Shown here: positions 32,166 to 41,511 of the stretch, piece by piece
Numbering within the stretch: the stretch's first letter is position 1
Layout: the number at the start of each line of letters is the position of its first letter
Assembly (NCBI RefSeq): GCF_023639785.1
Contig: NZ_CP098325.1
Location: forward strand, 1,488,001 to 1,552,000
Length of the DNA: 64,000 nucleotides
Reading direction: 5' to 3'
Source: Leclercia adecarboxylata
Lineage (GTDB): Bacteria; Pseudomonadota; Gammaproteobacteria; Enterobacterales; Enterobacteriaceae
Made by a program: the position numbers and the translations under genes
Notes under the pieces: generated by a model
Database searches by the model: none
What the model saw: the letters and a program-made list of their open reading frames with translations, nothing else
Told to the model about the DNA's origin: nothing

Positions 32166-32681
32166 ATGAAACATCCTTTCCATATCAGACTTGCGGCTGT
32201 AGAGCATTACATGGCCGGAAAGTCGGGCATTAAAGAAACAGCCCGCCTGTTCAGTGTCGGCAAATCACCCCTGACCCGCTGGCTACGGGCTTACCGTCGT
32301 CAGGGTAAAGCCGGGCTGGAGGACCGTCCTGCGCGGACCTATACTGCAGAATTCAGGCTCCGCGTTGTCCGTTACGTCGCAAAAAACAGGTGCAGCTATG
32401 CGGAGGCTTCATCGCGCTTCGCCATCCCCAATGAATCCCTTATTCTCAACTGGATGAGGCGCTACCGGAGGGGAGGGGCAAAGGCGCTTCACACTGCCAG
32501 ACCCGGACCCGCTATGTCACAGAAAAAATATGTCCCCGGTGCTAAGCCCTTCAGTGAAATGACGCCCAAAGAACTGCAGAGGGAGCTGGAATATCTGCGT
32601 GCGGAAAATGCTTACTTAAAAAAGCTGAAAGCCCTGAGAGAAGAAAACGCGCTCAGGGAGCAGGAGAAAAAACCAGAATAG
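32166..32681 (+). CDS. IS150-group transposase OrfA (DNA-binding part)
   Basis: 171-aa InsJ-like protein with two helix-turn-helix segments (residues about 15-45, SGIKETARLFSVGKSPLTRW; about 75-105, CSYAEASSRFAIPNESLILNW) and a C-terminal leucine-zipper-like coiled coil (ELQRELEYLRAENAYLKKLKAL). The coiled coil serves multimerisation with the fusion product. It ends TAG at 32681, where orfB begins in the -1 frame. Confidence 0.92.
   Translation: MKHPFHIRLAAVEHYMAGKSGIKETARLFSVGKSPLTRWLRAYRRQGKAGLEDRPARTYTAEFRLRVVRYVAKNRCSYAEASSRFAIPNESLILNWMRRYRRGGAKALHTARPGPAMSQKKYVPGAKPFSEMTPKELQRELEYLRAENAYLKKLKALREENALREQEKKPE
32667..32672 (+). other. Probable programmed -1 frameshift site (A6) of the IS
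   Basis: A run of six A (two in-frame AAA codons) lies 7 nt before the orfA stop. Slippage by -1 joins OrfA to the orfB frame (…EKK-TRIVQS…), giving the OrfAB transposase of IS3-family elements. Confidence 0.65.
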
Positions 32682-33526
32682 TGCAGTCGTTGCTGACGGC
32701 ACACAGGCTGCCCTGCCTGCTGTATGCCGCGCGGTTGTCACGCAGCACATATTATTATCATGTCTCGCACCCTGAGCACGGGACTGAGCGTTATGCGGAT
32801 GCGGTCAGTGCAATGAAGGCCATCAGCCAGCGGCATGCGCAGCGTTATGGCTACCGGAGAATGACGAGAGCACTGCGGGATGAGGGCTTCACGCTCAATC
32901 ACAAGACAGTGCGCAGGCTGATGAAAGAGCATGGCCTCACCTGTCAGCTGCGGCGGAAAAGATACCGCTCGTATATGCCGGATGCAGGGCTGGCATCCGC
33001 CAATCTGCTGGCCCGCGACTTCAGCGCTGAACGAAGCGGGATCAAGTGGTGTACGGATGTGACGGAGTTCCGGGCCGGGGGACAGAAACTGTACCTGTCA
33101 GCCCTGCAGGATCTGTTCAACAACGAAATCGTGGCCTGGAATATGTCGACCAGCCCGTCACAGCCTCTGGTCTGCAGGATGCTACATAAGGCCCTGAAAG
33201 CAAAAAGACATAGTGAAGGCCTGGTCTTACACAGCGATCAGGGCTGGGCTTACAGGACGCCGGCATGGCGGTTAATGCTGGAAAAAGCCGGGATAGTCCA
33301 GAGTATGTCGCGAAAGGGAAACTGCCTGGATAATGCAGTAATGGAAAACTTCTTCAGTCATCTGAAAGTGGAGATGTACTACCGCAAGAAGTATGGTTCC
33401 GTGAAGGAGCTGGAGCGGGATATCAGGGCTTATATTCGTTACTTCAACACCGAACGAATTAGCCTGAAAACTGGCGGCCTGAGCCCGGTGACGTACCGGA
33501 CTCAGGCAGAAAAAACAAAAGAATAG
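32681..33526 (+). CDS. IS150-group transposase OrfB (DDE integrase domain)
   Basis: 281-aa InsK-like catalytic part. The HTH_21-type N-terminal region (RYGYRRMTRALRDEGF) is followed by the rve integrase core with the DD(35)E triad: D126 in WCTDVTEF, D186 in HSDQGWAY and E222 in DNAVMENFF. The frame opens at GTG 32681, overlapping the orfA stop, but the natural product is probably the OrfAB fusion. No stop or frameshift breaks the domain. Confidence 0.93.
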   Translation: MQSLLTAHRLPCLLYAARLSRSTYYYHVSHPEHGTERYADAVSAMKAISQRHAQRYGYRRMTRALRDEGFTLNHKTVRRLMKEHGLTCQLRRKRYRSYMPDAGLASANLLARDFSAERSGIKWCTDVTEFRAGGQKLYLSALQDLFNNEIVAWNMSTSPSQPLVCRMLHKALKAKRHSEGLVLHSDQGWAYRTPAWRLMLEKAGIVQSMSRKGNCLDNAVMENFFSHLKVEMYYRKKYGSVKELERDIRAYIRYFNTERISLKTGGLSPVTYRTQAEKTKE

Positions 33527-33527
33527 A

Positions 33528-33554
33528 GGTGTCCAGGAAACGGGGTTCAGTGCA
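33528..33554 (-). repeat. IS right terminal inverted repeat
   Basis: 27 bp; read on the minus strand it begins TGCACTGAACCCCGTTTCC. 25 of 27 positions match the left end. It starts one base after the orfB stop. Confidence 0.9.
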
Positions 33555-33641
33555 CCGCCTCCCCCCTGGCAACCCCGGCTCCCGGCAAAGAAAATCGCCG
33601 CTTTGCGGTTCCTTCGGCTTATTCCCTTCGGCTTTCGGGTC

Positions 33642-33674
33642 GGGGGCGATCCTACATCCATGTAGGTCGCCCCC
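33642..33674. repeat. Long hairpin with one bulge
   Basis: GGGGGCGATCCTACAT (33642-33657) pairs with ATGTAGGTCGCCCCC (33660-33674): a 15-bp stem with one bulged base and a 2-nt loop. No T-run follows, so it is not a standard terminator. Confidence 0.7.
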
Positions 33675-33802
33675 TCTCGGCGCGTCCATGCGCCTCGCCC
33701 CGGCCTGCGTTCAACGCCTCAGCGATTTTCAGCCGGACCAGGTCGTCGCTATAGTTGCCAAATCAAACTTGCGCTCTGGCATCGCTGCATGCTCGATCGG
33801 TT

Positions 33803-33842
33803 CCCTCTCCCTGAGGGTTAGGGTTAGGGTGAGGGGGAGGCC
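33803..33842. repeat. Imperfect palindrome with TTAGGG units
   Basis: CCCTCTCCCTGAGGG is followed by two tandem GTTAGG units and GTGAGGGGGAGG. Pairing between the C-rich start and the G-rich end is possible. Such CCCTCTCCC/GGGTTAGGG elements are common intergenic sequences in Enterobacter-like genomes, from memory. Confidence 0.45.
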
Positions 33843-34010
33843 GCGTGAACCCTAATCAATAATTTTGCGAGGCGTTATCCAGAATTGAAACAGGGATATT
33901 GCTGGATAAAACCACAGTAATAAAATGGTGATGCCCTGCAAAATCAGGTGCCGGGATTGGCGTCCTGAATTGTGTGCACAGATATGTTCCCGTGCATAAA
34001 GGATTGATTT

Positions 34011-34427
34011 ATGACTAACGAAAATAATGTTGCCCAGCTTTACAGCGAACTCGAACACAGCACCCCCGATCTATCCACTCTCGCCGCGCGCTGCAACCTG
34101 CTCACCGAAATCCTCGTCGATTGCGACTCCCTACCGCAAACGCAGCCCGTCTGCCGCTGTCTTGCGGCATACCTGAACGCATTTAAAAGCGAGCTGGAAA
34201 AATCGATGACCGATTTTCGCGTGCTGGATGAGACGGAGCTTCCGCCCACGCACAAACAGGAGTGGCTGCTGGACAGCACCGAAGCCCAGTGCGATTACTG
34301 CCGGGCCTTAAACCATGTGCTGCTGGTGTCGCATTTTGACCGCGAAATGCTCCCATATCTCACCGGGCTGCTGCACGAGATTTCCCATGCGATGCTGGCC
34401 GATCTGACCGTGGTGCATATCCACTGA
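34011..34427 (+). CDS. Unrecognised 138-aa protein
   Basis: A 138-residue acidic, probably all-helical cytoplasmic protein without signal peptide or membrane segment. It has paired cysteines (PVCRCL near 46-50; QCDYC near 91-94) and several His in the C-terminal third. AAGGA upstream of ATG 34011 is a plausible ribosome-binding site and a terminator follows directly, which supports a real gene. I do not recognise a family. It occupies the clpA-infA interval where E. coli has serW, so it may be accessory. Metal binding through the Cys/His residues is possible but only a guess. Confidence 0.65.
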   Translation: MTNENNVAQLYSELEHSTPDLSTLAARCNLLTEILVDCDSLPQTQPVCRCLAAYLNAFKSELEKSMTDFRVLDETELPPTHKQEWLLDSTEAQCDYCRALNHVLLVSHFDREMLPYLTGLLHEISHAMLADLTVVHIH

Positions 34428-34445
34428 TACACGACGGGCATAAAA

Positions 34446-34469
34446 AAAGGCCGGGATTACCCGGCCTTT
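34446..34469. terminator. Bidirectional terminator between the 138-aa gene and infA
   Basis: Perfect 10-bp stem AAAGGCCGGG / CCCGGCCTTT with a 4-nt loop. An A-run before and TTATT after let it work for both convergent genes. Confidence 0.88.
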
Positions 34470-34504
34470 ATTATTCTCACTACGCCATTCGCGGCGAAAA
34501 ACTC

Positions 34505-35009
<505 letters not shown>

Positions 35010-35717
35010 TTATCTCTGGGGCATAAATAACGTCGTTGGCACCCAGAAGTTCTGCGGTAATTTTTGCATGCGCAGGGTTGCCAGCTGTGCGAGATATTCA
35101 TGGCGGGAGATCTCAACCGCGCCCAGGGAGGCGGTGTGTTCGTTCAGCACCTGGCAATCAACTAATTTCCCGCCGCTGCGGGCAAAACGCTCGCAGAAGA
35201 CCAGCAGCGCGGTTTTCGAGGCGTTAATCGCCCGGCTGAACATCGATTCGCCGCAAAACAGCGTGCCCTGCGCCACGCCGTACATCCCGCCTACCAGCTC
35301 GTTTTTATCGTCCCATACCTCAATGGAATGGGCGTAACCCAGTTCGTGCAGGCGATGGTAGGCGGCGATCACCTCGGGGGTGATCCAGGTCCCTTCAAAA
35401 CGATCGCTGGCGCACCCCTGGATCACCTGGCCAAAGGCGTGGTTAAGGGTGACGCGGTAGGGGGAGCGGACGTGAAAGCGCTTCATGCTGCGGCTGATAT
35501 GAAACTCTGCGGGCCACAGAATGGCGCGGGGATCCGGTGACCACCATAAGATCGGATCGCCAGGGGAAAACCACGGAAAAATCCCGCGCTGGTACGCCAT
35601 CAATAAACGCGACGGGCTCAGATCGCCGCCCAGGGCCAGCAAACCATTAGGTTCGCGTAGCGCCCCTTCCGGAGAAGGGAACGCAAGAGAATGACGAGAG
35701 AGCTGGACCAGGCGCAT
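35010..35717 (-). CDS. aat: Leucyl/phenylalanyl-tRNA-protein transferase
   Basis: 235-aa enzyme that adds Leu or Phe to proteins with N-terminal Arg or Lys, making primary N-degrons for ClpS-ClpAP. Conserved motifs: [56 protein letters not shown]. One residue longer than in E. coli. It lies 47 nt after cydC and is probably part of the cydDC-aat transcript. Confidence 0.98.
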   Translation of the reverse strand: MRLVQLSRHSLAFPSPEGALREPNGLLALGGDLSPSRLLMAYQRGIFPWFSPGDPILWWSPDPRAILWPAEFHISRSMKRFHVRSPYRVTLNHAFGQVIQGCASDRFEGTWITPEVIAAYHRLHELGYAHSIEVWDDKNELVGGMYGVAQGTLFCGESMFSRAINASKTALLVFCERFARSGGKLVDCQVLNEHTASLGAVEISRHEYLAQLATLRMQKLPQNFWVPTTLFMPQR

Positions 35718-35764
35718 GACAACAAAACTCCAGTACGCAAAGTGGGGATCGGTTCAAATATAGA

Positions 35765-37486
35765 CTACAGACGTTGTTTAAACTGGTAGTAGCGGCCCTG
35801 TTTTGCCAACAGTTCAGCGTGATTACCTTGCTCAATAATTTGTCCGTTGTCCATCACAATAATTTGATCGAAATCCGCCAGGCCGCGCAGACGGTGCGTC
35901 ACCATTAGCACCGTTTTGCCCTGCATCTCTTTTTTCAGTAAATCAAGGATTTGACGCTCCGTGGTGGCGTCCAGTCCCTCGGTAGGTTCATCCAGCAACA
36001 TCAGTGGCGCATCGTGCAGCAGCGCGCGGGCAATCGCCAGACGGCGCAGCTCGCCGCCGGAAAGCTGACGCCCGCCTTCACCGAGCCAGCTGTTGAGCCC
36101 GTCGTCTTCCAGCAGCTTGTGCAGACCCACTTTCTCCAGCATCGCACCTAATACCTCGTCGGCGGTGCCGGGGGCAGCCAGCAGCAGGTTGTCGCGCAGG
36201 GTAGCGCTGAAAAGATGGACCCGCTGGGGCACCACGCTTACCGTTTTGCGCAGCGCGGGCTCACTCATCTGCATCAGGGGCATATCGTTGAACAGGATCT
36301 CTCCCTGGGCCGGATCCCAGGCTCGGGTCAGGAGCTGCAGCAGCGTGGATTTACCGCAACCCGTACGTCCCAGCACCGCAACCTGTGCGCCTGCGGGGAT
36401 CGTCAGAGTAATGTGGTCCAGCGCGGGTTGGGCCTGGCCGTCGTAGGAAAAACTCACATCCACAAGACGCAGCGCCAGTTGCTCAGGTACTTCAGAGGCG
36501 GTGGTGCTGAACCGTACCTCAGGCTCCTGGCCGGTAATTTGCGTGATGCGCAGCGCCGAGGCTACCACCTGACCCAGATGCTGAAACGCACCGGTCACCG
36601 GAGCAAGGGCTTCGAACGCTGCCAGCGCACAGAAGACAAACAGCGCGATGAGCGGACCCGGCTGGGTATTATCGCCCACGCCGCCGGAGGCCAGCCACAG
36701 CATCGCCATGACTGCGCCTGCGCCAATCAACAGCATCAACGCCTGAGACAGGGCCGTCAGCTCAGACTGCTTGCGCTGGGCTTCGTGCCAGTTCAGCTCG
36801 GTATTTTCCATCTGCGCGCGATAGCGACGGCTGGCACCAAAGATTGTCAGCTCAGCCTGACCCTGCAGCCAGCCCGTCAGCTGCTGGCGATACTCCCCGC
36901 GCAGGCGGGTCAGGTTTTCACCGGTCGGTTTTCCGGCGCGGTAAAACAGCGGCGGCAATAAAAAGAGCGTCGCGAGCATGATGCCGCCGAGCACCAGGGC
37001 AATGTGAACATCCAGCAGGCACAGCCCGAGGGTGACAACCACAATCACCACCAGCGCCCCCACCAGTGGAGAGATCACGCGCAGGTAAAGGTGATCGAGG
37101 GTATCCACGTCGGCGACGACGCGGTTAAGCAGTTCACCCTGACGATAGCGCGCCAGCCCGGCAGGGGAGAGGGGTAATAGCTTGCTGAAGGTGGTCACGC
37201 GCAGGTGTTGCAGCACGCGGAAGGTCGCATCGTGGCTGACCAGACGTTCAAAGTAGCGCCCGGCGGTACGGGTGATCGCCGTGCCGCGCACCCCGGCGGC
37301 AGGCAGCATATAGTTGAAGCTGTACAGTCCGGCAAACCCGGCTACCGCCGAGGCAGAGAGGAACCAACCGGAGAGCGTTAACAGGCCGATACTGGCCAGC
37401 AGGGTGACAATCGCCAGCACCACCCCCAGCGTCAGCAACCACTTGTGACGCATATACAGCGCCAGATAAGGCAGTAAAGCGCGCAT
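35765..37486 (-). CDS. cydC: Glutathione/L-cysteine exporter subunit CydC
   Basis: 573-aa ABC exporter half that with CydD moves cysteine and glutathione to the periplasm, needed for assembly of cytochrome bd. Six membrane helices in the first about 310 residues; ATPase with Walker A GRTGCGKST (about 368-376), signature LSGGELRR and Walker B LMLLDEPTEGLD. Overlaps cydD by one base. Confidence 0.97.
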   Translation of the reverse strand: MRALLPYLALYMRHKWLLTLGVVLAIVTLLASIGLLTLSGWFLSASAVAGFAGLYSFNYMLPAAGVRGTAITRTAGRYFERLVSHDATFRVLQHLRVTTFSKLLPLSPAGLARYRQGELLNRVVADVDTLDHLYLRVISPLVGALVVIVVVTLGLCLLDVHIALVLGGIMLATLFLLPPLFYRAGKPTGENLTRLRGEYRQQLTGWLQGQAELTIFGASRRYRAQMENTELNWHEAQRKQSELTALSQALMLLIGAGAVMAMLWLASGGVGDNTQPGPLIALFVFCALAAFEALAPVTGAFQHLGQVVASALRITQITGQEPEVRFSTTASEVPEQLALRLVDVSFSYDGQAQPALDHITLTIPAGAQVAVLGRTGCGKSTLLQLLTRAWDPAQGEILFNDMPLMQMSEPALRKTVSVVPQRVHLFSATLRDNLLLAAPGTADEVLGAMLEKVGLHKLLEDDGLNSWLGEGGRQLSGGELRRLAIARALLHDAPLMLLDEPTEGLDATTERQILDLLKKEMQGKTVLMVTHRLRGLADFDQIIVMDNGQIIEQGNHAELLAKQGRYYQFKQRL

Positions 37487-39252
37487 CAGATCTCCTCCTG
37501 ACGGTTTGCCAGCAGGGCCGCAAACGGACCCTGTGCCGCCGCGAGCGTAGCGTAATCGCCCTGCTCAACAAGCTGGCCGTTTTCCATGACCCAAATCTGA
37601 TCCCACTGAGCAATGCCCTCCAGCTGGTGGGTCACCATCAGTGTGGTCTGCTGCTGCGATGCGGCATCCAGGGCCAGCATTACGCGCTGTTCACTGTGCG
37701 CATCCAGGCTGGCGGCGGGCTCATCCAGCAGTAAAAGCTGGCACGGGTTAAGCAGGGCGCGGGCCACGGCAATACGCTGCGCCTGGCCGACGGAGAGCCC
37801 CGCCGACTGATCGCCCACCACTGTGTCCACACCGTTCGGCAGCAGAGGCAGAAACTCGCTGACCCACGCACGATCGAGCACCGACTGCAGCTCTTCTTCG
37901 CTGGCGTCCGGGCGCGCCAGGAGCACGTTTTCCCGCAGCGTAGGCGCTGGCAGCTGCGGGTTCTGACCCACCCAGCTCAGGTGGGTGCGCCACTCATCAG
38001 GATCGAGCGCAGAGAGCTCTGCCTGATTGATCCGCAGCGAGCCGCTGTAGGCCATAAAGCCGGACAATGCATTCAGCAGCGAGCTTTTGCCGGAGCCGCT
38101 GGTACCCACCAGCACCACCCGCTGACCAGCCGCCAGGGTGAAGTTTAATGGCCCTGCCAGCACTTTGCCCTCTGGCGAGAGCACGCAAAAATCTTCGGCC
38201 TCCACGCTGACCGGTTTGGTGGTGCTCAGGGTGACGTCGCCGCGCTGCGGATGGGCCAGCGGGGTTTCTAGGAAGGTTTTCAGGCTGTCGGCTGCGCCCA
38301 CTGCCTGAGCCTTCGCATGGTAAAAGGTGCCCAGATCGCGCAGCGGCTGGAAAAACTCTGGCGCCAGAATCAGGGCCAGGAAGCCTGCGGAGAGGGTCAC
38401 AGCGGTACCGTAGTGACCAAAATCGAGGGCACCCAGATAGGAGAAACCAAAATAGACGGCAACCAGCGCAATCGACAGCGAGGTGAAAAACTCCAGTACG
38501 CCGGAGGAGAGAAACGCCAGGCGTAACACTTCCATGGTGCGCTGGCGGAAATCCTGCGAGGCGTGGCGGATGTTTTCGGTTTCAGCTTCACCGCGACCAA
38601 AAATACGCAGCGTTTCCATGCCACGCAGGCGGTCAAGGAAATGGCCGCTGAGACGCCCGAGCGCCAGGAAGTTGCGGCGGTTGGCATCGGCCGCGCCCAT
38701 GCCGACCATCGCCATAAACAGCGGGATCAGCGGGGCGGTACCCAGCAGGATCAGCGCCGCGACCCAGTTGTAGGGGAAAATAGCGAGCACAATCAGGAGG
38801 GGAACAAAAGCGGCCAGCGCCATCTGGGGCAGATAGCGGGCATAGTAGTCGTGCATATCATCGATTTGCTCGAGGATCAGCGTCGCCCAGCTTCCGGCAG
38901 GCTTGCCCTGGATCCACGCGGGTCCGGCCTCCTGCAATCTGTCGAGCACCTGGCGGCGAATTTCATAGCGAATGTTCTGCCCGGCGTGAAAACCCACGCG
39001 CTCACGCAGCCAGGCCACCCAGGCACGCAGGATAAACACAAGGATCAGCACAATGAAAGGCAGTAACAGCGCCTCCCGCGGGATATTTTCCATGATCATA
39101 TGGTTAAGAATGCGGGCCAGCAGCCATGCCTGGCCAACAATCAACAGCCCGCTGATAAACCCTAAAAGACGGGAAATATTCAGCCAGCGGCGGGAAAGAA
39201 CGCTTTGCTGTTTAAGCCAGCGTGTTAACTCTTGTTGACGGGTTTTTTCCAT
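37486..39252 (-). CDS. cydD: Glutathione/L-cysteine exporter subunit CydD
   Basis: 588-aa partner of CydC, same length as in E. coli. N-terminal six-helix membrane domain (WLNISRLLGFISGLLIVGQAW first) and ATPase domain with Walker A GTSGSGKSS (about 382-390), signature LSVGQAQR and Walker B LLLLDEPAASLD. First gene of the cydDC unit; the trxB terminator lies upstream of its start. Confidence 0.97.
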   Translation of the reverse strand: MEKTRQQELTRWLKQQSVLSRRWLNISRLLGFISGLLIVGQAWLLARILNHMIMENIPREALLLPFIVLILVFILRAWVAWLRERVGFHAGQNIRYEIRRQVLDRLQEAGPAWIQGKPAGSWATLILEQIDDMHDYYARYLPQMALAAFVPLLIVLAIFPYNWVAALILLGTAPLIPLFMAMVGMGAADANRRNFLALGRLSGHFLDRLRGMETLRIFGRGEAETENIRHASQDFRQRTMEVLRLAFLSSGVLEFFTSLSIALVAVYFGFSYLGALDFGHYGTAVTLSAGFLALILAPEFFQPLRDLGTFYHAKAQAVGAADSLKTFLETPLAHPQRGDVTLSTTKPVSVEAEDFCVLSPEGKVLAGPLNFTLAAGQRVVLVGTSGSGKSSLLNALSGFMAYSGSLRINQAELSALDPDEWRTHLSWVGQNPQLPAPTLRENVLLARPDASEEELQSVLDRAWVSEFLPLLPNGVDTVVGDQSAGLSVGQAQRIAVARALLNPCQLLLLDEPAASLDAHSEQRVMLALDAASQQQTTLMVTHQLEGIAQWDQIWVMENGQLVEQGDYATLAAAQGPFAALLANRQEEI

Positions 39253-39315
39253 TGCGTGCTTTGCAGGTGAAGTTATTAGGTATTGGGCACGGCAATGTTA
39301 CAACGCAGGGACAAT

Positions 39316-39340
39316 AAAGGCGACTTATCGTCGCCTTTTT
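39316..39340. terminator. Bidirectional hairpin between trxB and cydD
   Basis: AAAGGCGAC / GTCGCCTTT stem, 5-nt loop and a 6-T run on the plus side. On the minus strand it follows the trxB stop by 25 nt and ends in TTTATTG, so it should terminate trxB before cydD. Confidence 0.75.
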
Positions 39341-39365
39341 TACGTTTGTTGCTGATTTGTAAAAA

Positions 39366-40883
<1,518 letters not shown>

Positions 40884-41378
40884 ATGGTAGATAGCAAGAA
40901 GCGCCCTGGCAAAGATCTCGACCGTATCGATCGTAACATTCTTAATGAATTGCAAAAGGATGGGCGTATTTCCAACGTCGAGCTTTCAAAACGTGTGGGA
41001 CTTTCCCCGACGCCATGCCTTGAGCGTGTGCGCCGACTGGAAAGACAGGGTTTTATTCAGGGCTATACAGCGCTGCTGAACCCGCATTATCTGGATGCCT
41101 CACTTCTGGTATTTGTTGAGATTACTCTGAATCGTGGTGCGCCGGATGTGTTTGAGCAATTCAATGCCGCCGTACAAAAACTTGAAGAAATTCAAGAGTG
41201 TCATCTGGTTTCCGGTGATTTCGACTACCTGTTGAAAACCCGCGTACCTGATATGTCCGCATACCGTAAGCTGCTGGGTGAAACCCTGCTGCGACTGCCT
41301 GGTGTGAACGACACCCGTACCTATGTGGTAATGGAAGAAGTCAAACAGAGCAATCGTCTGGTTATTAAGACGCGCTAA
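40884..41378 (+). CDS. lrp: Leucine-responsive regulatory protein Lrp
   Basis: 164-aa global regulator, practically identical to E. coli Lrp. N-terminal helix-turn-helix (ISNVELSKRVGLSPTPCLERVRRLE, conserved positions about 30-55) and C-terminal RAM/AsnC ligand domain. ATG 40884 (VDSKKRPGKDLDR) is chosen over an open in-frame extension from 40827 because it matches all enterobacterial Lrp. Confidence 0.99.
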   Translation: MVDSKKRPGKDLDRIDRNILNELQKDGRISNVELSKRVGLSPTPCLERVRRLERQGFIQGYTALLNPHYLDASLLVFVEITLNRGAPDVFEQFNAAVQKLEEIQECHLVSGDFDYLLKTRVPDMSAYRKLLGETLLRLPGVNDTRTYVVMEEVKQSNRLVIKTR

Positions 41379-41418
41379 CACGGAACAGGTGCATTATCAG
41401 CGTACTTTGATTACACTC

Positions 41419-41434
41419 CTGGTAATCCATACAG
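41419..41434. promoter_or_regulatory. LexA box upstream of ftsK
   Basis: CTGGTAATCCATACAG fits the CTG-N10-CAG core of SOS boxes, with A/T bias in the spacer. It lies about 80 bp before ftsK. In E. coli the ftsK promoter in this interval is LexA-controlled (dinH), which supports the call. Confidence 0.65.
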
Positions 41435-41463
41435 CAACAGTGTCGGGCTTCCCGGCACTGTTG
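41435..41463 (+). terminator. Terminator after lrp, in the ftsK leader
   Basis: CAACAGTG-T-CGGG / CCCGG-CACTGTTG: a long stem of about 12 bp with a 3-nt loop, followed by TCCGTTT. The T-tract is weak, so read-through into ftsK is possible. Confidence 0.65.
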
Positions 41464-41511
41464 TCCGTTTAGCACTCAGGCAGGAATTGCCTGATACCTG
41501 GAGAGCCTGTT

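Larger units (their letters stand above)
32112..33554 (+). mobile_element. Complete IS150-group (IS3 family) insertion sequence
   Basis: 1443 bp bounded by 27-bp terminal inverted repeats that agree at 25 positions. Both outer ends begin TGCACTGAACCCCG and both inner ends finish TCCTGGACACC. It contains orfA (171 codons) and orfB (281 codons) in -1 relation, lengths close to InsJ and InsK of IS150, and its total length equals the usual IS150 length. Both frames are intact with a full DDE triad, so it may be active. No clean 3- or 4-bp target duplication is visible: the left flank ends CGCC and the right flank begins CCGC. A named IS cannot be assigned without a database. Confidence 0.93.
32095..33571. 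repeat. 11-bp inverted repeat flanking the IS (split stem-loop)
   Basis: TGCCAGGGGGG (32095-32105) and its perfect complement CCCCCCTGGCA (33561-33571) lie outside the IS ends. Each arm is exactly 6 bp from an IS end. Without the IS they would form an 11-bp stem with a loop of about 12 nt, so the element sits at the dyad centre. Only a 2-bp CC match is seen as possible target duplication. Confidence 0.6.
33555..34010. other. Repeat-rich non-coding interval after the IS
   Basis: 456 bp with no supported gene. It holds the right arm of the split stem-loop, low-complexity CTTCGGCTT-type runs (33610-33640), a long hairpin (33642-33674) and a G-rich segment with TTAGGG units (33803-33842). Open frames exist on both strands (for example 33529-33855 and 33272-33661) but they start inside the IS, are composed of Arg/Pro/Gly/Ser and look spurious. 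The texture resembles an interspersed intergenic repeat rather than a gene remnant. Confidence 0.5.

Noticed and set aside
33803..33842. TTAGGG units suggesting a telomere-like array
   Set aside because: Only two units inside an imperfect palindrome in the middle of a chromosome segment; not a telomere.
33529..33855. 108-codon plus-strand frame and a 129-codon minus-strand frame in the repeat-rich block
   Set aside because: They begin inside the IS end, consist of Arg/Pro/Ser/Gly runs and follow the hairpins; best explained as repeat sequence.
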